Positions 33,875-45,631 of a DNA stretch of 64,000 nt are shown here, piece after piece; position 1 is the first letter of the stretch; each line of letters opens with the position of its first letter. Position numbers and translations under genes: made by a program. The stretch is from Multivorans sp965232105. Lineage in GTDB: Bacteria; Acidobacteriota; Thermoanaerobaculia; Multivoradales; Multivoraceae. A model generated the notes under the pieces. It was not told the DNA's origin. It worked only from the letters and a program-made list of their open reading frames with translations, and did no database searches. Location: NCBI GenBank assembly GCA_965232105.1, contig OZ246956.1, forward strand, positions 3,472,001-3,536,000, given 5' to 3'.

Positions 33875-36145
33875 ATGACCGCAGGCGCGTGTCTATCGCG
33901 CTCATCGCGACTGGCCCCGGCGCCGGCTTCCTCGGCCGTACGTTCGCTCCGTCGGCGTTCGCGGTTGATGGGCGGTCTTGCCGCGGTTCTCCTGATTGCG
34001 ACGCCGTCGTCGGGGCTTGTCTACGTGATGATGACGGACGAGGAGTTGGTGGATCGATCGCCCGTGATCGTGTACGGCACGGTCGGGGCGTCGTCGCCCG
34101 GTCCGGTCGGCGGTGGCGGCATGGTCACGACCGACTTCACGTTTCATGTGGAGGAGAGGCTCAAGGGCAGCCTCGCCGCCGGGCCGATCGTCGTCCGGCA
34201 GCCCGGCGGGGTTCTGCGGGACCGGACCGCCCGGTTCATCATGGGCCTGCCGCGGTTGCGGGAGGGGGACCGGATGCTTCTCTTCCTGCGTCCGGAGGTC
34301 GACGCCTACGCCACGGTGGAGTTGGCCCTCGGCATGTTCCTGGAGCGCCCAGGCCCGCGAGGGAGTCGACTGCTGGTCCGCGACGGCGCCGTGTCCCCGT
34401 CGGTCGGCCTGCCTGACGATCCGGTCGCCGCCAGGCGCCTGCGGGCCGCCTTTCCCCGTCGCGGCGCCGGGTTCCGGAACTGGATTCGGGAGCGCGTGGC
34501 CGGGAGGGAACGGGCGTCCGATTACTTCCTCGCCGATCCGCTGGACGAACCGGCCGCGGTCGTCAGCGAGTACAACCTCATGAAGGCGGTCTGCAGCGGA
34601 GGCGCCTGGAAGCCCGACGAGGAGCCGGGGGCGCGAGGATCGTTGGTCCGGCAAGGCCGCTTGGACCGTGGTGTCCCCGTCGAGTTCGTCGTGCAAGCCG
34701 ACGGGCAGCCGCATGTCGAGGGCGGCGCCTTGCGCGACGTATGGCGGAGCATGGCGGTCTGGAACGAGGATCCGGCGAGTCGGATCCGGCTTGCCATGAG
34801 GCTCACGGATCGGCGGAGTTCGGAACTGGCGTTCTGGGACGACGGCCTCTCCACGATCGCCTTCGAGGATCCGCACGTGACGTTCGGCGGTGGCGCCGCT
34901 CCCGGGGGCGGACTGGCGGCGGCTGCCGTCCGTGTTCGCTGCGACGTTCCGGCCTCCGATCGCCCCGGTGAACCCGCTGTCGAGATAGTGGAAGTCGACA
35001 TCGTCACGAACGCCGGCTTCGGCGCGTGGCTTCGCGACTTCACCGACGATCCGCGGGCCTACTTCGCCGAGACGATGACCCACGAGATAGGGCACGCCCT
35101 GGGAATCGCCCATTCCTGCAGCTACGACCCGGAGACGTGGACGCCGGCGGCGCTGAGTTCGATCATGCGTCCCTGGTCGGACCCCGACAGCGAAGACGCA
35201 AGGTCGATCAACGAAGACGACCGCGACGCGGCTTCGCGTCTCTACCCGATGTCCGGGGCAGGCGACGAGTGGATCGAGGCCTGTCCCTGGAACGATCCCG
35301 AGACGCTCTGCCTGGCCGAGCAGCAGTACCGGGTGACGGCGGAGTGGACCACCTCCCGGGCCGGCGACGACTGGCGGCCCGCAACGGCCGAGCCGGTCAG
35401 CTCGAACGCGGGGTACTTCCACTTCTTCGACGCTCAGAACCCGGAGCTTCTGATCAAGGTGCTGGACGGGTGTGCGATCAACCGGCACAAGTGGGTCTAC
35501 GCCGCCGGCATGACGGATGTCGGCGCCGGTTTTCGCGTGACCGAGTTGGCCACCGGCCGGGAGCGCGTCTACCGCAAGACGGAAGTGGGCAGGCTGATGC
35601 CCACCGTGACGGACACGCAGGCATTTCCCTGCGCCGCCGAGCCGAGCGGCGTTGCGGCCGATCCGGCGGCGACGGAGAGCGCCGGCGCGGGCGTTGCGTC
35701 GTTGCCGGCCGCCCATCCCGCGACCGTCCCCGGCGGCCAGCCGGCGCGGGCCCCGGCCTCCGTCACGCAGCCCTTCCAGGGGCCTCCGTGGGCCAACGGC
35801 CCGACCTACGTCCTCAACGAGAGGTTCCAGATGTACGGGCGGTGGACGAGCCCGACGGACCGCGGCGCGCTTCACGGAGCGCCGATGACTCGCGACAGCA
35901 TGGCCATCCACTTCTTCACTCCCGCCAACATCGAGATCGTGGTCAAGGTGCTGGACGGCTGCACGATCAACGGCCATTGGTGGCTCTTCATGGCCGGGAT
36001 GACCGATGTCGAATTCGACTTCCGGGTGAAGGACATGCAGACGGGACAACTGTGGCGCGTAGCCAACACGCTCGGCAAGCCCTTTGCGCCTGTTCGGAAC
36101 CTGACGGCGTTTTCCTGCTCGGCGCCTGCTGCGCCGTCGTCCTGA
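33875..36145 (+). CDS. Secreted matrixin-type metalloprotease with two C-terminal 'VLDGC' domains
   Basis: A good ribosome site (GGGAGGAG) sits seven bases before the ATG; 756 residues. The signal sequence is unusually long (hydrophobic core at about 32-48), so export from an inner ATG is possible. The N-terminal domain (MTDEELVDRSPVIVYGTV) and the metzincin motif HEIGHALGIAH, with SIMRPW as Met-turn, match the protein at 27739-30096, so the two are paralogues. It lacks the GxGY repeats and Calx-beta domain. It has two copies of the C-terminal domain: LLIKVLDGCAINRHKWVYAA and IVVKVLDGCTINGHWWLFMA. Confidence 0.82.
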   Translation: MTAGACLSRSSRLAPAPASSAVRSLRRRSRLMGGLAAVLLIATPSSGLVYVMMTDEELVDRSPVIVYGTVGASSPGPVGGGGMVTTDFTFHVEERLKGSLAAGPIVVRQPGGVLRDRTARFIMGLPRLREGDRMLLFLRPEVDAYATVELALGMFLERPGPRGSRLLVRDGAVSPSVGLPDDPVAARRLRAAFPRRGAGFRNWIRERVAGRERASDYFLADPLDEPAAVVSEYNLMKAVCSGGAWKPDEEPGARGSLVRQGRLDRGVPVEFVVQADGQPHVEGGALRDVWRSMAVWNEDPASRIRLAMRLTDRRSSELAFWDDGLSTIAFEDPHVTFGGGAAPGGGLAAAAVRVRCDVPASDRPGEPAVEIVEVDIVTNAGFGAWLRDFTDDPRAYFAETMTHEIGHALGIAHSCSYDPETWTPAALSSIMRPWSDPDSEDARSINEDDRDAASRLYPMSGAGDEWIEACPWNDPETLCLAEQQYRVTAEWTTSRAGDDWRPATAEPVSSNAGYFHFFDAQNPELLIKVLDGCAINRHKWVYAAGMTDVGAGFRVTELATGRERVYRKTEVGRLMPTVTDTQAFPCAAEPSGVAADPAATESAGAGVASLPAAHPATVPGGQPARAPASVTQPFQGPPWANGPTYVLNERFQMYGRWTSPTDRGALHGAPMTRDSMAIHFFTPANIEIVVKVLDGCTINGHWWLFMAGMTDVEFDFRVKDMQTGQLWRVANTLGKPFAPVRNLTAFSCSAPAAPSS

Positions 36146-36289
36146 TTTGCCCGTGCGTTCGTCGGCGGCGGGCGCCGGCCGGCGGCAGGCGCCGCAAGGC
36201 GACGTCCCTGCAACGGGCGCGCGAGGCGACCCCTCCGCCGCGGCAAGCGAATCCGCGGCCGCGGTGGAGCAGCAGGTGAAATCCGCGGG

Positions 36290-38728
<2,439 letters not shown>

Positions 38729-38761
38729 GCGTACGGAAGCGATGGTCGTTTCTCCGGGTCG

Positions 38762-39145
38762 TCAGTTGACGTCGTCGTTGCCTGAACCGTCGCCGTCGCC
38801 GTCACCCTTGCCGTCGCCCTCGTCGGGCTCGATCGTGCACAGCAATGGAACCTCCGCCTGCTGGGCGAGGCTGCCGACCTCGGCGACCTTCGTCTCGGCC
38901 ACGGAGAACGGGTAGAGCCCGACCACGCCGACGCCGTTCTTGTGGACGTAGAGCATCAGGCGAGAAGCGTCCGACTCGGTCATGTGGAAGACGTGCTGCA
39001 GGACCATCACGACGAACTCGCGAGGAGTGAAGTCATCGTTGTGCAGAAGTACCTTGTAGAGCCGCGGCCGGGCCAGACGGGTCTTGGTCTTCGTCTTCGT
39101 GAGGACCTTGCTGTCGCCCTGCTGGTCGTCTTCGAAGTGCGGCAT
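38762..39145 (-). CDS. clpS: ATP-dependent Clp protease adaptor ClpS
   Basis: The start is set at ATG 39145, since a perfect -10 box lies just upstream and would otherwise be inside the gene. The product is 127 residues. The ClpS core is clear: YKVLLHNDDFTPREFVVMVL and later YPFSVAETKVAEV. ClpS delivers N-degron substrates to ClpA, whose gene is immediately downstream. An unusual acidic tail follows the core, rich in alternating Gly and Asp (GKGDGDGDGSGNDD), whereas family members normally end soon after the core. Confidence 0.93.
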   Translation of the reverse strand: MPHFEDDQQGDSKVLTKTKTKTRLARPRLYKVLLHNDDFTPREFVVMVLQHVFHMTESDASRLMLYVHKNGVGVVGLYPFSVAETKVAEVGSLAQQAEVPLLCTIEPDEGDGKGDGDGDGSGNDDVN

Positions 39146-39154
39146 GACGCGCTG

Positions 39155-39160
39155 ATTATA
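39155..39160 (-). promoter_or_regulatory. Perfect -10 box of clpS
   Basis: TATAAT on the minus strand, ten bases upstream of the clpS ATG (39145). Transcription would begin within a few bases of the start codon, giving a leaderless or nearly leaderless message. No convincing -35 element at 16-19 bases upstream is seen. Confidence 0.5.
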
Positions 39161-39340
39161 GGGCCCGCGCGTGCTTGGCGCGGTCCAGGCCGGGTCGGTG
39201 CTGCTGGAGTCCGATGTCGGGAGCGCGGGCATCCTGCTCGCACTCCGAGCGAGATTCGAGCGACAGGCTATCCGCGGACTTCATTGACGAACAGTAGGAT
39301 GGCCCGTCCCTGCGAAACGTGAACTGGCCTGCGAAATCGG

Positions 39341-40391
39341 ACGATCGCCGGAGAGGACTTCAGGCCCTGGTTCGCAGAGCGCGTAGCAGTCGATTTGCCG
39401 GCGCGGGACGACCGAGACAGACGCGTCCAGGCGCTCGAGCAGATGCGCAGGGCGCTTCTGGAGCGGGCGAAGACGGACGTCGGATGGCGGCCTCTCCTCA
39501 TGGTGAACACGGTCCTCAGCGCGTTGTTTCCCGAGGAGTTGGTCCACCTCCCCTATCAGGCAAATCTCTTCGGTCTCCTCAGGGCCATGGGAGGCCACTG
39601 CTCGGAGAATTTTCATGTGCGGGCGAACTCCTGGATTTGTGGCCGGCTGGAGGAGGCCCTGGGGCCGCCGGAAGAAACGCTGGAGGCGATCGCCAGGCGC
39701 CAGTACTTGCCGAGTCTCCTCACGGCCAGAATGCGGGAGTCCGAAGACGACGACGCGGACGAACTGCCGGACATCAGGCCACAAGCGAAGCCGTTCAGCG
39801 AGGTCTGGACGCGTTTCGAGGCGTTCGTCGGGCAGCAGGGCCTCCTCTTCGACCGGGCCGACGTGGAGTCCCTGCATCTCGGTCTGTGGGCGGACGATCA
39901 GCGTCACTTCGCCGTGCTCGCCGGGCTCTCCGGCACCGGCAAGACGCAGCTCGGCTACCACTACGGGCGGGCACTGGTTGTAACCGATGCCGACGAGACA
40001 GAGAGCCGGTTGCTGACGGTGCGCGTTCAGCCGGGTTGGCACGACCCGTCACCGCTCCTCGGTTACTCCAACCCGCTCGCCGGCGGCGCCTACCAACGCA
40101 CGGAGTTCCTGAACTTCCTGCTCCGGGCTTCGCAACGCCCTGCCGAGCCTCATGTGTGCATTCTGGATGAGATGAACCTCTCCCACCCCGAGCAGTACCT
40201 GGCGCCGCTGCTCAGCGCGATGGAGCAGCGGGACGGCGTTCTGGACCTACACTTGGGCAGTGCCGGGAACGTCGGCGCATGTTCGGAGGACGGCAGTACC
40301 AGCAAGGACGTCTGCGTTCCTCAGAACCTGCCAAGGTCAAGGAACTGAACGAGGACCGAGAAGCGCTTGGTAGCTTCCGATTCTGGCGCTA
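39341..40391 (+). pseudogene. McrB-like AAA+ restriction ATPase, truncated
   Basis: The frame is open from about 39323 and reads like a McrB-family N-terminus (EDFRPWFAERVAVDLPARDD). It has no ATG, GTG or TTG until the TTG at 39395; an ACG at 39341 may be a mutated start. From 39395 there are 317 residues: an N-terminal specificity-like region, Walker A GLSGTGKTQL (about 179-188) and Walker B ILDEMNLSHPEQYL (about 259-272). It then stops at 40346-40348, before sensor 1 and the arginine finger. A second frame to 40391 reads LNEDREALGSFRFWR, plausibly the original C-terminus, so an internal deletion or frameshift removed the end of the ATPase. Confidence 0.65.
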
Positions 40392-42069
40392 GTTCGGGAA
40401 CCGTGGTGTCGGACGTGCCACAGGTGAACCGTGGCATGGCTACGCTTCGGGCCCGCACGTCTTCGGGCTGGCGAGAACTCGAGCGAGGCCGTGCCGGGAC
40501 GAGGGGAGCGAACCGAGGTTTTCAGGAACTCCGGGAGACCACCTTCGTCGGGCCATCCGGTCTAGATTGCCACTTGCTGATCGACGACGAGGAGATGGCG
40601 CCGGTCGTCGCCGAGAGCGCGGTGGGAGATGGTGGCGGCGCCGTGGGCTCGGACAGCCGCGGCCCCATGTGGCGTTGGACGCCCGGCTTCTACGCTGGAG
40701 CGGTCCGCGCCGAGCTGATCGACAAGGAAAACGGTCGCAGCCTGGGAACCTGGTGGCTCGACGTGAGTCCGGATCCCGGGAAAGCGGGCAGCGAGATCTT
40801 CGATGCGATGGTCGAGGCGATCCTGGATTTCGACGAAGCGTTCCTTGTGGGCACTGAGCCCGCCCGAAGGAAGCTTGGCGCTCTCGGCGGGGACGACAAC
40901 CTGCATATCCTCTTCGAACGGTTGCGGCGGCGCGAAGACGAATTGGACCGGGCGATCGCCATGATTCAACGGGAGCCCGCGAGCGTGTTGCGGCCGCGCC
41001 GCCGCCTCGTGCCGTTCCGCGCGGTGCGTCGGACTGATGTGCGAACTCTACGCGCCGCGCTGCGACACCCCGAGTCGCGCGCCGCCCTCCGGCACGGGCA
41101 CGACGCCTCCTCCGCGTTCGTGCACAGCGTGGCTGCGGAACCACGCTTCGACGTGCCCGCCGTGGAGCGACGCTTTGACGCGCCGGTCAACCGTTGCGCG
41201 CTCTATCTGCTGCGCGCGCTTCAGCGACGCTGCAGGCATCTGAGAAGGCGCTGGAGCTTCCAGGGCGAGCGGGAAAGCGCGACGAGAACACCGCTCCAAA
41301 GCCGTCTGGCGCATCGGCTGAGAATCTTGGAGCGCATCGAACGAAAGATGAGGGTTGCCGAGCGGCGTTCTCCGTTCCACGACGCTAGTCGGCCCGAACT
41401 CACCTCCGCTGGACTTACCGCGGTCGCGGCGCATCCGCTATACGCGCGCCTTTGGCGAGTGGGGTGGGAAGCGCTCCGGCGAGGCGCGTCACAGCACGAT
41501 CCACGGGATCTTCTGGCGCTCAGCCCGACATGGGAGGTGTATGAGCGCTGGTGTTTTGTTGAGATGGCAGGTCTCCTGGAGCACTGGCTGCCGGAAGTCG
41601 AGTGGTCGAGGGGCCGAAAGGGCGTGGCCTGGTTCTGGCACGGGCGAGACGGGGGGACTTGGAGGTCGTCCTCCACTACCAGAAGACCGCCAGACGCACG
41701 AACGGCAGGGACCAGCCGGACCTCTGGTCCGTTTCCCGGGAGTGCCGGCCGGATCTTGTCCTTCACTGGAGGCGGGGAGCCAGCTCTGGCTTCACGATCT
41801 TGGACGCGAAGTGGCGAGCCGGCCGCGACGCGATTCTCGACGGTATGGCCCAGTCCGCTCACCTCTATCGGGACGCATTACGGTGGGGAACTGCCCCGCC
41901 CGGCGCGTCTCTTCTCCTGGTTCCTCAGGTAAGAGGCGAGCTTCGGTGGCTCGCTGAGAAGGAGTACGTGCGCTGCCACGGCGTCGGCGCGGTGGCATTA
42001 CGCCCGGACATTGGACCGCCAGGTTGGCTTCGCGGCCTGGTCCTGGGCGAGACATCCGGAACGCCGTAG
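40367..42069 (+). pseudogene. DUF2357/DUF524 (McrC-like) nuclease subunit, frameshifted
   Basis: The first frame (to 41932) carries the DUF2357 N-terminal region and the hallmark LSPTWEVYERWCFVEMAGLL. It is interrupted at a run of six Gs (41651-41656). After it, the conserved protein continues in the minus-one frame (to TAG 42067-42069): DLEVVLHYQKTARR, RPDLVLHW and ILDAKWRAGRD, the last two being the PD-(D/E)xK nuclease residues. One extra G would restore a single protein of about 565 residues. DUF2357 nucleases pair with McrB-like ATPases in restriction systems. This is a pseudogene, a phase-variable gene or an assembly error. Confidence 0.7.
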
Positions 42070-42102
42070 AGATCGACTGGGACGCCCGGTTCCCGGCGTT
42101 CG

Positions 42103-42108
42103 TATACT
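42103..42108 (+). promoter_or_regulatory. Possible -10 box of hicBA
   Basis: TATACT lies 72 bases upstream of the hicB ATG. The best -35 candidate (GGGACG at 42079-42084, 18 bases upstream) matches only half of the consensus, so this is tentative. Confidence 0.3.
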
Positions 42109-42180
42109 GAGACGTAACGAGTTGGCCGGTCGATGTGCCGGAACCTCGTTGGACCCGAAAGACGACAATGGAGAACAACG

Positions 42181-42489
42181 ATGCTCCGACTGCGCTTGAA
42201 CCTGTCGATGAAGCTCGACCAGGAAGAGGACGTTTGGGTCGCGCTTTGCCCTGAATTGGACGTTGCGAGCCAGGGAGAGACGGTTGAGGAGGCCGCGGAC
42301 ATGCTGGACGAAGCCGTGCGGCTCTTCCTTGAGACCTGTCATGAGATGGGTACGCTGAACGAAGTCCTCGCGGAATCCGGCGTAACGATCGCCGTTGCCG
42401 CCGAAGCAGACGGTGGCCCGGAGCCGGTGGCCGTACCGATGGAACTCGTGATCGGTGCCCGGCAAGCGTCGCAAGCTGACGCCCATTGA
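42181..42489 (+). CDS. hicB: HicB family antitoxin
   Basis: The start is at 42181, with GGAG nine bases upstream (TGGAGAACAACG). The 102-residue product has the HicB partial RNase H-fold pattern: DVWVALCPELDVASQGETVE (about 18-37) followed by a helix ADMLDEAVRLFLE. There is no obvious C-terminal DNA-binding helix-turn-helix beyond about residue 80. HicB neutralises the HicA mRNA interferase and often autoregulates. The 3' end overlaps hicA by 35 bases, an antitoxin-first order. Confidence 0.8.
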   Translation: MLRLRLNLSMKLDQEEDVWVALCPELDVASQGETVEEAADMLDEAVRLFLETCHEMGTLNEVLAESGVTIAVAAEADGGPEPVAVPMELVIGARQASQADAH

Positions 42490-42700
42490 GCCGCGGCGTC
42501 TCGTTCGCCTCTTCGAGAGAGACGGGTGGCGCGAAACCGGGCGGTCAGGAAGGCATATCACCTTGACGAAGCCCGGCTTCAAGAGGCCGGTCACGATCTC
42601 GTTCGGGCGTAAGCCGATCAGCCTCGGCGTTATCCGCGCCAATATGCGCACCGCGGGTATGACCCGAGAACGGTACTTCGTTTTACTTGACGAAGTCTGA
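42455..42700 (+). CDS. hicA: HicA family toxin
   Basis: GTG start inside the end of hicB; 81 residues. The HicA double-stranded-RNA-binding-like fold is visible: RRLVRLFERDGWRETGRSGR followed by HITLTKPG, with the catalytic His at about residue 34, and later ISFGRKPISLGVIRANMRTAG. HicA cleaves mRNA. Together with hicB it forms a type II toxin-antitoxin pair placed right after the decayed restriction locus, suggesting a small defence island. Confidence 0.83.
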   Translation: MPGKRRKLTPIEPRRLVRLFERDGWRETGRSGRHITLTKPGFKRPVTISFGRKPISLGVIRANMRTAGMTRERYFVLLDEV

Positions 42701-42715
42701 CGCCGGAAAGCTCCT

Positions 42716-43930
42716 TCAGCCCAACTGATGGCGCTGACTTCGCCAGGCCTCGATGCCCCCCAGGTGCCGGGCCGCGTCGCGCTCCAGCGCGGCGGCGAGC
42801 AGTGAGTTGAGCTTCTCGTCCAGAAAGAGGTGGGAACTGTAGACCGGCGCGGGCTCGAAGCCCCGGCTGATCTTGTGTTCTCCGCCGGCGCCGCCCTCGA
42901 AGACCTCAACGCCCCGTTCGATGCACTCGTCGATCGAGTGGTAGAGGCAGACATTGAAGTGAAGGAAGCGGTGATGCTCGTGGCAGCCCCAGTACCGACC
43001 GTACAGATGCGTCGGGGAGCGCAGGTTGATCGCGCCGGCGATGACCCGGTCTTCCCGCTCGGCGATGACCAACTCGACTTCGCCGTCCAGCCGGGCGAAC
43101 AGATCGCCGAACAGATCGCGGTTGAGATAGCGGCCTCCCCACATGTACCGGTCACAGGTCGTGCCGTAGAGCTCGAAAGCCGTCTCGGCCCACCGTTCAG
43201 GATCGCTCGTGATCTCCGCCTCGCGAACGGTCCGGATCGTGATTCCCTGGCGGTTCGGCTCGCGGCGCTCGCGGCGGCACTGTGTGCGCCGTTTGGAGCG
43301 CAGGCGGGCCAGCCAGTCCTCCGGAGCCCTGTAGTCGTAGTTGTGCCAGTGGTACTGGACCATGACTCGCTGGGCGAACCCGGCGCTCGCGAAGGCCTCA
43401 ACCTCCGTCGGAGCGTGGTAGAGGACATGGACGGAAGCGATCCCGACTTCCTGGGCGGTGTGGGCGGCAAGCTGCATCAACATCCTCGCGGCAAGCGTTC
43501 TGTCGGTGCCGTCCGAGGTCAGAATGCGGCGCCCGGTCACGGGAGAGAAGGGCACGCCGACGACGAGCTTCGGGTAGAAGCGGCCGCCAGCAGCGCGGAC
43601 CGCGTCGCCGAAGGCCCAGTCGCGGGAGAAGTCGCCCATCCCATCGTTCTTGATGTAGGCGGGGGCGGCGGCGAGGAGCGTGTCATCCGATGTCCAGGCG
43701 GTGAGGTGAAACGGCAGCCAGCCCCGGTCGGCCGCCACGCAGCCGGTCCGCTCGAGCGCCTCGAGGAAGGTCCAGGAGAGAAAGGGGCGGTCGCCCGACT
43801 CGAGCAGGCCGTCCCAGCTCGGTTGGGGGATGTCCCCCATCGACTGGACGATCCGCAGTTCGACAGTCCGATCGGCGGCTTCCGGGCGTGACGCTGCGGC
43901 GGAGTCGTCCATCGGCCGCGAGTTTGGCAT
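42716..43930 (-). CDS. GNAT/FemAB-like protein (DUF482)
   Basis: This 404-residue protein resembles the family described as GNAT acyltransferases of peptidoglycan biosynthesis or recognition (DUF482). It has SGDRPFLSWTFLEALERTGC near the N-terminus, YPKLVVGVPFSPVTGRRIL in the middle, and SPTHLYGRYWGCHEHHRFLH with GAGGEHKISRGFEPAPVYS towards the end. The reaction is unknown; the fold suggests transfer of an acyl or aminoacyl group. It is 68 bases downstream of the gamma-glutamyltransferase gene and probably its operon partner. Confidence 0.85.
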   Translation of the reverse strand: MPNSRPMDDSAAASRPEAADRTVELRIVQSMGDIPQPSWDGLLESGDRPFLSWTFLEALERTGCVAADRGWLPFHLTAWTSDDTLLAAAPAYIKNDGMGDFSRDWAFGDAVRAAGGRFYPKLVVGVPFSPVTGRRILTSDGTDRTLAARMLMQLAAHTAQEVGIASVHVLYHAPTEVEAFASAGFAQRVMVQYHWHNYDYRAPEDWLARLRSKRRTQCRRERREPNRQGITIRTVREAEITSDPERWAETAFELYGTTCDRYMWGGRYLNRDLFGDLFARLDGEVELVIAEREDRVIAGAINLRSPTHLYGRYWGCHEHHRFLHFNVCLYHSIDECIERGVEVFEGGAGGEHKISRGFEPAPVYSSHLFLDEKLNSLLAAALERDAARHLGGIEAWRSQRHQLG

Positions 43931-43998
43931 GGCCGCCGCCTGGAGGGCGCCATGGCCTGTGCTGGACCTCGGTTGGTCGGCTGCGCCGCCGCGGCGCT

Positions 43999-45594
43999 CT
44001 AGTAGCCCAGAGCCGCCCCGTCCTTGCGGGGATCGGAGGCGCCGAGCAGGGTGCCGTGGCGGTCGACGCCGATCGCCTGGGCCCCGCCGAACTCGGCCCC
44101 GCCCGCGAACCGCACCCGGTGGCCAAGCTCCTCGAGCCCGGCCACGGTCGACAACTCGGTGCCGCGTTCGCAGAGGAGTTCCAGGCCCGCCGTGTGCCGC
44201 CAGCGAGGCCGGTCGATCGCGGCCTGAAGGGAGAGGCCGTGGTCGTAGTGGTTGGTCAGGAGCTGGACGTGGCCCTGCGGCTGAAACGGTCCACCCATCA
44301 CGCCGTAGCAGAGCTCGAGCCTCCCAGCGGACAGGACCATACCGGGGATGATCGTGTGGAAGGGGCGTTTGCCGGGCTGGTACTCGTTGGGGTGCCCGGC
44401 CTCCAGGGTGAAGCCGGCGCCCCGGTTGTGAAGCAGGATGCCCGTGTCTCCGCCGGCGATCGCGGAGCCGAAGGGCGCGAACAGGGAGTTGATGAAGGAG
44501 GCGGCGTTGCCGTCCCCGTCCACAACCGCCAGATACACGGTCTCCGATCCCACCCGGCCGGCGCCGGTGGGTAGTTCGCCTGGGGTGGCGGTCGATGCGG
44601 CGCGCCGGGGATCGATCTGCCGACTCCGTTCCCGCGCGTAGCCCTTGTCCAGCAGCTCGCGCAGCGGCGCGCCGTTGCCGGTGCGCAGGGGAGGACCGTC
44701 CGGGTCGCCGACCTGAGCATGGAGGTCGGCGTACGCCAACTTCTTGGCCTCCACCAGGAGGTGGGTGTGCTCCGTGCTGGCCAGGTCCATGGAACCCAGA
44801 TCGAAGTTCTCAAGCAGGTTGAGCAGGAGCAGAACGCCCAGGCCCTGGCCGTTCGGCGGCAGTTGCACCACATCGCGACCGCGGTACCGGGTGCTGAGGG
44901 GCTCGACCCAGGTCGACGTGTGGCGGTTGAAGTCCTCAAGCGTGAGGAAGCCGCCCGTGCCGCGGGAGTAACGGACGATCTCCTCGGCGATCGGCCCACG
45001 GTAGAAGGCGTCGCGGCCGTCGCGGGCGATGCGACGCAGGGAGCGCGCGAGGGCGGGGGACCGAAAGAGCGCGCCGAGGTCCGGTGCGTCGCCGTCCACA
45101 AGGTAGTGGGTCGCCGCGGCACGATCGCGGCGAAGCCGGTTCACGCAGACGCGCCACATGCCCTGGACCCGCTCGCTTACCGGGAAACCCCGCTCGGCCG
45201 TCTCGATCGCGGGGCCGAGAAGGTCGGCAAATCGGAGACGGCCAAACCGCTCATGCGCGGTCTGCCAGAGATCGACTGCACCGGGGACGGTGACGGCAGG
45301 CCACGAGTCGGGCTCGATGGCGCGGGTATCATCGATGGCTTCGCGCGTCAACCCCTGCGGTGAACGTCCGCTCCCGTTGAGGCCCAGCAGTTCGCCGGGG
45401 CCTCCCTCGGGATCGGCCCGGTAGTAGAGCAGGAAGGCATCGCCGCCGATGCCGGTCATCATCGGCTCGACGACGGCCAGCATTGCGGCCGCCGCGAGCG
45501 CTCCGTCGATCGCCGAACCGCCGGCGCGCAGCATGTCGAGGCCGGCGAGCGTCGCCTGGGGATGGGACGTCGCCACCATCCCCCGGCGGGCCAT
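43999..45594 (-). CDS. Gamma-glutamyltransferase (YwrD-like)
   Basis: The ATG at 45594 has GGAG seven bases upstream; 531 residues. The N-terminal part ATLAGLDMLRAGGSAIDGAL and MTGIGGDAFLLYY are standard. The autoprocessing Thr352 lies in ETVYLAVVDGDGNAASF, and GDTGILLHNRGAGF follows, as in the YwrD-type subfamily. No clear signal peptide is seen, so it may be cytoplasmic. It hydrolyses or transfers gamma-glutamyl groups, for example from glutathione, matching the glutathione enzymes at 22964-25915. It is 37 bases downstream of the DUF5916 gene. Confidence 0.9.
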   Translation of the reverse strand: MARRGMVATSHPQATLAGLDMLRAGGSAIDGALAAAAMLAVVEPMMTGIGGDAFLLYYRADPEGGPGELLGLNGSGRSPQGLTREAIDDTRAIEPDSWPAVTVPGAVDLWQTAHERFGRLRFADLLGPAIETAERGFPVSERVQGMWRVCVNRLRRDRAAATHYLVDGDAPDLGALFRSPALARSLRRIARDGRDAFYRGPIAEEIVRYSRGTGGFLTLEDFNRHTSTWVEPLSTRYRGRDVVQLPPNGQGLGVLLLLNLLENFDLGSMDLASTEHTHLLVEAKKLAYADLHAQVGDPDGPPLRTGNGAPLRELLDKGYARERSRQIDPRRAASTATPGELPTGAGRVGSETVYLAVVDGDGNAASFINSLFAPFGSAIAGGDTGILLHNRGAGFTLEAGHPNEYQPGKRPFHTIIPGMVLSAGRLELCYGVMGGPFQPQGHVQLLTNHYDHGLSLQAAIDRPRWRHTAGLELLCERGTELSTVAGLEELGHRVRFAGGAEFGGAQAIGVDRHGTLLGASDPRKDGAALGY

Positions 45595-45631
45595 GACCAG
45601 GCTCCGGCCGGGCCGGTGGGGACTGGCGGCT

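Noticed and set aside
33902..36049. Minus-strand open frame opposite the second metalloprotease
   Set aside because: Shadow composition rich in Arg, His and Gly, with no recognisable domain.
36146..36289. Possible small gene or strong terminator in the gap between the second protease and clpA
   Set aside because: Only G+C-rich imperfect palindromes are seen; no open frame with a ribosome site and no clean stem with a T-run.
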